Source: Pseudomonadota bacterium (lineage in GTDB: Bacteria; Bdellovibrionota; JAFGOL01). Taken from it: a stretch of DNA of 11,384 nucleotides. The position numbers and the translations under genes are program-made. Positions 6,951 through 11,384 of this stretch are shown here, piece after piece; the stretch's first letter is position 1, and every line of letters begins with the position of its first letter. The stretch is taken from the NCBI GenBank assembly GCA_026390535.1, contig JAPLFT010000018.1:1-11384 (forward strand). Reading direction: 5' to 3'. The notes under the pieces are model-generated. The model was not told the origin of the DNA. It saw only the letters and a program-made list of their open reading frames with translations, and did not search any database.

Positions 6951-6959
6951 ATTATACCA
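6951..6959 (-). promoter_or_regulatory. Extended -10 promoter for the lipoprotein gene
   Basis: The minus strand reads TGGTATAAT, a perfect TATAAT with the TGn extension. No good -35 is present at the right distance. Start of transcription would be near 6944, giving a leader of about 26 bases. An 8-bp inverted repeat, AAATTAGT (6960-6967) and ACTAATTT (6979-6986) with an 11-base spacer, begins immediately upstream of the TG and covers the -35 region, so it could be an operator for this promoter. Confidence 0.55.
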
Positions 6960-7063
6960 AAATTAGTTCGAAAACCATACTAATTTAGAGTCAATATGCA
7001 TAAACATACGTCGAAGAGCAGATAAGGGGGCGACAAAGGTAGGCGCTTGAATGTAAATTAGTA

Positions 7064-8443
7064 TTAATTAAAATCGTCCTTGGATATATCCACATTGTAG
7101 CCATCGCCTTCTATATAGTTCTCAAAACTCGTGTATCTGGATAGCCAGGTCAATTTAACAAGACCCTGTGGACCGCTTCTGTTCTTGGAGAAAATTATCT
7201 CGGCAATGCCGGGAGATTCGGTTTCCCTATGGTAAACCTCATCCCTATATATGAATATGATCATATCGGCGTCTTGTTCTATGGCGCCGGATTCTCTTAA
7301 ATCACTGAGGAATGGCCTTTTGTCCGTTCTTTTATCAACTTCTCTGTTTAACTGGCTGAGTGCTATTACCGGGATATGCATTTCTTTAGCCAGGGCTTTT
7401 AATGTTCTGGAGATGTCTGCGATTTCCTGTTCCCTGTTCTGGCTTTTTGAACCAATTCCGGGTCTCATCAACTGAAGATAGTCCACTATGACCATGTCCA
7501 GTTTTCCGTATTGGGCTTTTATCCTTCTGCAGCGGGATCTTATTTCTCCGGGGGTGAGAGAAGATGTGTCGTCTATAAATATCATAGACTCAGACAATCT
7601 GCTTGCCGCCTCTGTAAGTTTACCCCACTCGTTTTCTTCTATTCTTCCTGAGGTCAATCTTGTTATGTCTATTCTGGCTTCACTACCTATAAGACGACCA
7701 AGCACTTCTTCTTTACTCATTTCAAGGCTAAATACCGCAATAGAATTGTTGTGCCTTATGGCAGAATTTCTTGCAAAGTTCATGGCCAGCGCCGTTTTAC
7801 CCATACTAGGTCTTGCGGCTATTATTATCAACTGTCCTGGTTTGAATCCGCCGGTTAACTGATCAATATCCTTATATCCGGTGCTGACACCAAGAAGATT
7901 CTCTCCCTTCTGATATAGGTCCTCAATCTTTTTAAAGTATTCCTTAGTTACGTCCTTAACCAAAAAATATTGTCCAAGGGATCTCTCACCCTTGACGCTG
8001 TATATCTTTCCCTCAGCTTCATTAACCAATGTGTCTGTATCATAACCCGAGTTGTATATATCGTTCACTATGGATGTACATGTAGTAAGGAGTTTTCTCT
8101 CCATCGCCTTATCTCTTACTATCTTTGCATAGTAAGTGGCATTAGCTGCTGTGGGGACCAGGGCAAGGACTTCACTAAGGTATCCGACCCCTCCGACCGC
8201 TTCAAGTTCATTTACTCTTTTGAGTTCGTCCTGAAGTGTGATCAGATCCACGGGTTCGTTTTTTTCTACGAGTCTTTTTACGGCAGAGAATACTTTTTTG
8301 TGTGCGTCTCTATAGAAATCGTCCTCATCCAGCATGTCCACAACTTCAAACGAGGCCCCGCCTTCCAGGAGCACGGCGCCCAGAACACACTGTTCCGCTT
8401 CTATGTTTTGGGGAGGTAATCTGTATCCTAGATTATCTGTCAT
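7064..8443 (-). CDS. dnaB: Replicative DNA helicase DnaB
   Basis: The hexameric 5'-to-3' helicase that unwinds the replication fork. It is 459 residues, the normal length, with no intein or insertion. The N-terminal helical domain (LPPQNIEAEQCVLGAVLL at 9-26) is joined by a linker to the RecA-like ATPase. Walker A is ARPSMGKT at 210-217. FSLEMS (238-243) carries the likely catalytic E241, and Walker B VIVDYLQLM is at 318-326. SQLNREVDKR (363-372) and DLRESGAIEQDAD (381-393) are the diagnostic DnaB motifs leading to the arginine-finger region. The ATG overlaps the rplI stop by four bases (ATGA) and lacks a good Shine-Dalgarno of its own, so translation is probably coupled to rplI. It is the last gene of the rpsF operon. 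The 145 bases after it contain no convincing T-tailed hairpin. Confidence 0.97.
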   Translation of the reverse strand: MTDNLGYRLPPQNIEAEQCVLGAVLLEGGASFEVVDMLDEDDFYRDAHKKVFSAVKRLVEKNEPVDLITLQDELKRVNELEAVGGVGYLSEVLALVPTAANATYYAKIVRDKAMERKLLTTCTSIVNDIYNSGYDTDTLVNEAEGKIYSVKGERSLGQYFLVKDVTKEYFKKIEDLYQKGENLLGVSTGYKDIDQLTGGFKPGQLIIIAARPSMGKTALAMNFARNSAIRHNNSIAVFSLEMSKEEVLGRLIGSEARIDITRLTSGRIEENEWGKLTEAASRLSESMIFIDDTSSLTPGEIRSRCRRIKAQYGKLDMVIVDYLQLMRPGIGSKSQNREQEIADISRTLKALAKEMHIPVIALSQLNREVDKRTDKRPFLSDLRESGAIEQDADMIIFIYRDEVYHRETESPGIAEIIFSKNRSGPQGLVKLTWLSRYTSFENYIEGDGYNVDISKDDFN

Positions 8444-8886
8444 TCTTTAACGACCCAAACCTTAAGGTGCGCTTCAACGCCAGTATGTAACTTTACAGGC
8501 ACTGTATAGACCCCAAGAGCTTTAATATGTTCTGGTAATACAATATCTTTCCTAGGAATGTCAAATCCATCTCTTTTAAGAGCTTCCTCAATATCCGCGG
8601 AAGTAACTGATCCGAATAGCTTTTCCTCTTCTCCAACTTTTTTTGTTATCGTACAGGAATGAGCATTAAGTTTTTCTGCAAAACTTTCTGCCTGCTTTTT
8701 TTCCTGATTTATCTTAGCCTGGATCACCTTTTTGTGATGTTCAACGGCCTTTATGTTGCCTTCGCCTGCTTCAATAGCAAATCCTTTTGGTAAAAGGTAA
8801 TTTCTTGCGTAACCTTCTGCTACGTCGATTATATCACCGATAGTCGCATGTTTTTTCCCAATATCCTTTTTTAATATTACTTTCAT
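8440..8886 (-). CDS. rplI: 50S ribosomal protein L9 (bL9)
   Basis: L9 binds 23S rRNA near the L1 stalk and influences reading-frame fidelity. It is 148 residues, essentially full length. The N-terminal domain has MKVILKKDIGKKHATIGDIIDVAEGYARNYLLPKG with the family signature GYARNYLLPKG at 25-35. A long connecting helix rich in K, Q and E (about 46-74) follows, then the C-terminal domain with KLFGSVTSADIEEAL (89-103) and the ending HLKVWVVKE. The ATG shares four bases with the stop of the upstream DUF2232 gene, with AAGGAG about ten bases before it inside that gene. Four-base overlaps on both sides mark it as an interior gene of a tightly coupled operon. Confidence 0.97.
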   Translation of the reverse strand: MKVILKKDIGKKHATIGDIIDVAEGYARNYLLPKGFAIEAGEGNIKAVEHHKKVIQAKINQEKKQAESFAEKLNAHSCTITKKVGEEEKLFGSVTSADIEEALKRDGFDIPRKDIVLPEHIKALGVYTVPVKLHTGVEAHLKVWVVKE

Positions 8887-9836
8887 AGTTCTTCTTCTCC
8901 TTTTTTATTAAAGTATTTTCTAAAATCAAACCATGTGTCAAAAAATCCCACTGCTGCAACAAAAATATACGCAAAGACTATGATGACAGAGAATAATGCC
9001 GCCCTAAAAAATCCGGCAGGTATCTTGATGGAGGTAACAACATATACGACCATAAGTCCGTACAGGAAGTATATCGTCATTATTCCCTTAAATAAGAACA
9101 GACCAATCATATCTATGGTCGCAGAATTTACCGAGTTGTTATAAGTGGTCGTGGAATACAGATATATGCCGCCGCATACTATAGCAGGCCATACAAAATA
9201 TTCCGGCATTTTGAATTTCATGAGATTCTCAAATTTCAGGAAATTCATCATTTTCTCGTCGTATCTTCCGACTATTAGCATATTTATGAATAAAAAAACC
9301 ATTACAACGGATGTCATTATTGCAGGTATTTTTGTAGCTATAGACAAGGCAAGTTCTTTTTCACTCATGCCTGTTTCTATCAAAGTCTGCTTTATCACAT
9401 CGGGATAATTGGTTTTCATAAAATTTATGGCAAACATTATTTTTGATGTGAAAAGATCCATAACTCCCAAAGATTGAGACGATGAATAAACAACAACAGC
9501 GATAGCATAAACACCTATTATTATCACGCTGGAAATGACGAGGGTTTTTCCAAAGCTGATCTTTGCCCTGATGAACTCACCCATTACTACGGTGGAGAAC
9601 AATACAATGCCGATGTATATTACACCCGCCGGAACTCCGCCAAGCAGAAACGTGAGCCCTGCGCCTATTACAAGCACAAGTAAGCCTCTTTGCCTGCTTT
9701 CACCTACATATGTAGTGACCGCAGGTGCGGCACTGAACACTGCAAAGAATGAACTCAGTAGCAGTATTGACGAGGTAAACCCTTTTCCGGGAATACTGGA
9801 AAAAAATCTCTGCATTAATTCAAAAAACTTTCTCAC
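8883..9836 (-). CDS. DUF2232 (YybS-like) integral membrane protein
   Basis: A 317-residue polytopic membrane protein with about eight hydrophobic segments, roughly 22-42, 52-66, 68-88, 98-117, 172-190, 213-229, 243-268 and 277-299. The motif KMPEYFVWPAI (209-219) before a membrane segment is typical of DUF2232 proteins. Genes of this family are commonly found between rpsR and rplI, as here, which supports the call by synteny. The molecular function of the family is not established. The start is a GTG at 9836-9834, chosen because AAGGG lies about nine bases upstream; an internal ATG seven codons later has no better site. It begins 13 bases after the rpsR stop and its stop overlaps the rplI start. 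The N-terminal stretch MRKFFELMQRFF is amphipathic and basic. The charged C-terminal tail is KKGEEEL. Confidence 0.85.
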   Translation of the reverse strand: MRKFFELMQRFFSSIPGKGFTSSILLLSSFFAVFSAAPAVTTYVGESRQRGLLVLVIGAGLTFLLGGVPAGVIYIGIVLFSTVVMGEFIRAKISFGKTLVISSVIIIGVYAIAVVVYSSSQSLGVMDLFTSKIMFAINFMKTNYPDVIKQTLIETGMSEKELALSIATKIPAIMTSVVMVFLFINMLIVGRYDEKMMNFLKFENLMKFKMPEYFVWPAIVCGGIYLYSTTTYNNSVNSATIDMIGLFLFKGIMTIYFLYGLMVVYVVTSIKIPAGFFRAALFSVIIVFAYIFVAAVGFFDTWFDFRKYFNKKGEEEL

Positions 9837-9849
9837 TGTTCTACCCTTT

Positions 9850-10275
9850 TTAGAACTTGTGACCGGATGTATAGGAAATGAGCGCCAATTGCCTTGCCCT
9901 CTTGATGGCAGTGGTCAATTCTCTCTGGTGTGTTGCGCATGTACCGCTGATCCTTCCCGGAACTATCTTTGCCCTTTCTGTTATAAAGGACTTAAGCATT
10001 CTGGTGTTCCTGTAATCTACTGGGATGTTCTCTGCGCAGAATCTGCATATTTTCTTCTTTGCGGTCTTTGATTTATAACCGCCGGGTTCTCTTTCTCCCC
10101 TTTCACCTCTTTCACCCCTTTCTCCCCTTTCTCCCCTTTCTGGGCGAGGGCTTGAATCATTATCGTCCCTGTTCCTTCTTACGTATCTGCCTCTTGGGGC
10201 TTCGGCTATAGGCTCATGGACGGTTTCTGTAATTGTCTCAGAAGCGGCTTTTGTTTCTTTAATTTCTTCACTCAT
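9850..10275 (-). CDS. rpsR: 30S ribosomal protein S18 (bS18) with long N-terminal extension
   Basis: S18 forms a heterodimer with S6 on the platform of the 30S subunit. Residues 74-141 are a complete S18: KICRFCAENIPVDYRN, then MLKSFITERAKIVPGRISGTCATHQRELTTAIKRARQLALISY. The cysteine-containing form is present (C77, C80, C113 with H116 nearby), suggesting zinc binding. The protein is 141 residues, almost twice the usual 75 or so, because of about 73 extra N-terminal residues. These are acidic first (SEEIKETKAASETITETVHE), then an arginine-rich part with five consecutive GER/RGE units (about 47-62). The ATG at 10275 has AAGGAG nine bases upstream and lies two bases after the stop of the SSB/PriB-like gene, so the long form is likely the real one. 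Nothing in the extension resembles a folded domain; it looks disordered and possibly rRNA-contacting. Confidence 0.95.
   Translation of the reverse strand: MSEEIKETKAASETITETVHEPIAEAPRGRYVRRNRDDNDSSPRPERGERGERGERGERGEREPGGYKSKTAKKKICRFCAENIPVDYRNTRMLKSFITERAKIVPGRISGTCATHQRELTTAIKRARQLALISYTSGHKF
10091..10144 (-). repeat. Six 9-bp tandem repeats inside rpsR
   Basis: On the plus strand the units are CTTTCTCCC, CTTTCACCT, CTTTCACCC, CTTTCTCCC, CTTTCTCCC and CTTTCTGGG. Each unit encodes three residues (R-G-E, shifted by frame), so copy-number changes keep the rpsR frame. Two adjacent units are identical, consistent with recent slippage. Confidence 0.85.
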
Positions 10276-10277
10276 TG

Positions 10278-10574
10278 TTATTTCTCCTTTTCAATTTCTG
10301 TCGCTATAAGTTTAAATTCTTTTTCGTTCCCCATTCCTGTCTGCTCTATAAATCCCTTAACGCTGACGGTATCCCCGGTCTTGATATTTTTAAGAGTATC
10401 AACGGTGTCTCCACAGCAGGTGATCCTTATATGCATTATCTTATTCTCTTTCCAGGGAACTTTTGTTGGAACAGCAACCACTATTTCCTCCAAAAGCATT
10501 CCTCCGGGTGTTGAACGTCTGTCGTAACATCCGGATAATTTTCCCTTGCAGACAAAATTGTTGTCTTCAAACAT
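10278..10574 (-). CDS. Short SSB/PriB-like OB-fold protein
   Basis: A 98-residue protein in the rpsF-rpsR gap, the place where many bacteria encode ssb and proteobacteria encode priB. Its pattern fits a single-stranded-DNA-binding OB fold: a first strand NNFVCKGKLSG (5-15), a charged turn with SCYDRRSTPGG-like residues at 15-25, LLEEIVVAVPT (27-37), MHIRITCCGDTVDTLKNI (47-64), then KTGDTVSVKGFIEQTG (65-80) and FKLIATEIE. The 'GD.V.V.G' block is characteristic of SSB-family OB folds. It stops right after the OB fold, with no glycine/proline-rich linker and no acidic DDDIPF-type tip, so it is not a canonical SSB. Cysteines at 9, 16, 53 and 54 are unusual for the family. Start ATG 10574 is 8 bases after the rpsF stop with only a weak ribosome site, so it is probably coupled to rpsF. 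Family call is by fold pattern and position; the partner is unknown. Confidence 0.65.
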   Translation of the reverse strand: MFEDNNFVCKGKLSGCYDRRSTPGGMLLEEIVVAVPTKVPWKENKIMHIRITCCGDTVDTLKNIKTGDTVSVKGFIEQTGMGNEKEFKLIATEIEKEK

Positions 10575-10582
10575 GGTAATCG

Positions 10583-10921
10583 TCAGTTCAGGTTCTTTAC
10601 GTCTGGTCTTACTACGCTAGCAAGATCTGCCGTATCTTTGACTTTTACAGTCAAGAACGTAAGAACAAACTCAGAGATCTTGAGATAAAACCCAATGTCT
10701 TTGATCACGTTAGTGTCTGCGGTGTAAAGAATGTAGTTGTACTTTCCCTTTGATTGTTTCTTTAGAGGAAAAGTAAGGTTTCTTACGCCCCAGGTCTCTT
10801 CGTGACCGATCTCTCCGCCGGATGATGTGACAAAGCCTTTCAATTTTGCATCAACAGCGTCTAGATTTTCCTGTGTAGATTCAGGATTGGTGACGTAGAT
10901 AGTCTCGTAGGTTCTAAGCAT
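10583..10921 (-). CDS. rpsF: 30S ribosomal protein S6 (bS6)
   Basis: S6 pairs with S18 on the 30S platform. Read from the ATG at 10921, the product is 112 residues, within the normal 95-135 range. It shows RTYETIYVTNP (3-13), WGVRNLTFPLKKQSKGKYNYILY (44-66, with the conserved WG.r.L..P.kk...G.Y pattern) and ISEFVLTFLTVKVKD (82-96). The start is fixed by a near-perfect Shine-Dalgarno AAGGAGG (10933-10927) five bases upstream and by the family N-terminus MLRTYE. The frame stays open upstream to an ATG at 11032, but those 37 extra codons coincide with the structured leader and have no S6 character. It is the first gene of the six-gene operon ending in dnaB. Confidence 0.96.
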   Translation of the reverse strand: MLRTYETIYVTNPESTQENLDAVDAKLKGFVTSSGGEIGHEETWGVRNLTFPLKKQSKGKYNYILYTADTNVIKDIGFYLKISEFVLTFLTVKVKDTADLASVVRPDVKNLN

Positions 10922-10926
10922 TTTAA

Positions 10927-10933
10927 CCTCCTT
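10927..10933 (-). promoter_or_regulatory. Strong Shine-Dalgarno of rpsF
   Basis: AAGGAGG on the minus strand, five bases from the ATG at 10921-10919. It decides the rpsF start against the upstream in-frame ATG at 11032. Confidence 0.9.
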
Positions 10934-10945
10934 TTGGATATATAG

Positions 10946-11059
10946 CCCATTCGCCTTGGCGGATGAGCAAGGATCGGCCGGTTTTTTGCCGGCCATAACG
11001 GCCCTTTGGACCGTAGCGCAAGTGTTTACCATAAACCCCCATGGCTTGCAAGGGGGCTT
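10946..11059 (-). promoter_or_regulatory. Structured rpsF leader, four hairpins (possible S6:S18 autoregulatory site)
   Basis: The transcribed leader (minus strand) contains four successive hairpins. D: 11052-11059 pairs with 11033-11040 (AAGCCCCC/GGGGGTTT with one G-T). C: ACGGTCC (11014-11008) with GGGCCGT (11004-10998), three-base loop AAA. B: GGCCGG (10994-10989) with CCGGCC (10981-10976). A: 10967-10958 with 10955-10946 (CTCATCCGC/GCGAATGGG, one mismatch), ending 13 bases before the Shine-Dalgarno. None is followed by a T-run, so they are not simple terminators. Leaders of rpsF operons in many phyla carry an RNA motif bound by the S6:S18 complex with a conserved CCG; CCG-containing segments are present here (hairpin B and between B and A), but I cannot align them to the consensus with certainty. 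Confidence 0.5.
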
Positions 11060-11085
11060 ATAATAGAAGGGGCAAAACTCGCATA

Positions 11086-11113
11086 ATTATAAATAATTCT
11101 TGACAAATGTCGT
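11086..11113 (-). promoter_or_regulatory. Promoter of the rpsF operon
   Basis: A perfect TATAAT (11091-11086, minus) with ACGACA (11113-11108) 16 bases upstream, matching TTGACA at 4 of 6 positions. Transcription would begin near 11079, giving a leader of about 158 bases. The element overlaps the divergent promoter of the exported-protein gene. Confidence 0.55.
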
Positions 11114-11129
11114 AGATTTTTAGTACAAA
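11100..11129 (+). promoter_or_regulatory. Promoter of the exported-protein gene at 11174
   Basis: A perfect TTGACA (11100-11105) with TACAAA (11124-11129) 18 bases downstream, a 4/6 match to TATAAT. Transcription would start near 11137, about 37 bases before the GTG start codon. Its -35 lies inside the spacer of the oppositely directed rpsF promoter. Confidence 0.5.
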
Positions 11130-11173
11130 GGCTTACCTATTAGCAGCACACCTATATTTTCTTGGAGGGTATT

Positions 11174-11384
11174 GTGAAAAAATCATTTATTTGCTTTGTT
11201 TGTCTTTGTTTTCCATTAATAGCAATGTCGAATGAACCAACTTATCATGATACATGCCAGATACAGATATACCGTAATTTTAGTGAGTTGACCCAAGTTA
11301 AATATGAGAATTTTCCAAATAGTATTATCAGATATAACACCGATACAAAAATAGGAATTGAAAAACTTTTTAAAGACAAGGGAT
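11174..11384 (+). CDS. Partial exported protein of unknown function (3' end outside window)
   Basis: An open frame of 70 codons from a GTG at 11174 to the window end, with no stop. The strong ribosome site TTGGAGGG (11162-11169) lies a few bases before the GTG, and a TTGACA promoter is upstream. The N-terminus MKKSFICFVCLCFPLIAMS is a clear signal sequence (two lysines, hydrophobic core with three cysteines, likely cleavage near AMS), followed by NEPTYHDTCQ and polar sequence with IQIYRNFSELTQVKYENF. No domain is recognised in the visible part. An in-frame ATG at 11225 would remove the signal sequence and has no ribosome site, so GTG is preferred. Confidence 0.7.
   Translation, partial: MKKSFICFVCLCFPLIAMSNEPTYHDTCQIQIYRNFSELTQVKYENFPNSIIRYNTDTKIGIEKLFKDKG

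Noticed and set aside
10976..10994. GGCCGG-T6-G-CCGGCC as an intrinsic terminator
   Set aside because: The T-run is in the loop, not after the stem, on the plus strand, and becomes an A-run on the transcribed strand.
10922..11032. 37-codon N-terminal extension of rpsF from an ATG at 11032
   Set aside because: The region has no S6 character, overlaps the leader hairpins, and the ATG at 10921 has a near-perfect ribosome site and the family N-terminus.
1..11384. tRNA/rRNA genes, CRISPR arrays, transposases, toxin-antitoxin or defence modules
   Set aside because: None seen on reading both strands; the genes are core housekeeping or single exported proteins.

Overview
The window is an AT-rich bacterial segment dominated by core information-processing genes, with a few lineage-specific exported proteins between them. 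The exported proteins include one with a clear lipoprotein signal and one faintly LolA-like, and a bacterial periplasmic-binding-type protein is present, which suggests a diderm (Gram-negative-type) bacterium. The gene order rpsF - SSB/PriB-like - rpsR - DUF2232 - rplI - dnaB occurs in several phyla and does not fix the taxon. An under-studied low-GC diderm lineage fits, but that is inference only.

Layout, left to right. Positions 1-1040 (+) hold the 3' part of an ABC-transporter substrate-binding protein of the BtuF/FhuD type, then a DUF985 cupin in the same operon. Positions 1049-1171 are a long imperfect palindrome that fills the gap between the cupin gene and priA. Positions 1172-4470 (-) are a tight three-gene operon, dksA-like > exported protein > priA, with a clear extended -10 promoter upstream of dksA. 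Positions 4647-5102 (-) hold a small cysteine-containing exported protein. Positions 5307-6284 (+) hold a class II fructose-bisphosphate aldolase with a strong inverted repeat upstream. Positions 6301-6918 (-) hold a predicted lipoprotein. Positions 7064-10921 (-) are the six-gene ribosomal/replication operon rpsF > SSB/PriB-like > rpsR > DUF2232 > rplI > dnaB. Its leader has several hairpins, and its promoter overlaps a divergent promoter for a partial exported-protein gene that begins at 11174 (+) and runs off the window.

Functionally, the right-hand operon links 30S proteins S6 and S18, 50S protein L9 and the replicative helicase. The middle operon carries the replication-restart helicase PriA and a DksA-type RNA polymerase regulator. 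The short OB-fold gene sits where other bacteria keep ssb or priB.

No mobile element, CRISPR array, tRNA, rRNA or defence system was seen. No gene-free stretch exceeds 300 bases; the longest (about 250 bases, 10922-11173) is the rpsF leader and divergent promoter region. The window is mostly ordinary. The items most worth a second look are the 1049-1171 palindrome, the tail-less SSB/PriB-like protein, the rpsF leader, the S18 N-terminal repeat and the inverted repeat before the aldolase gene.
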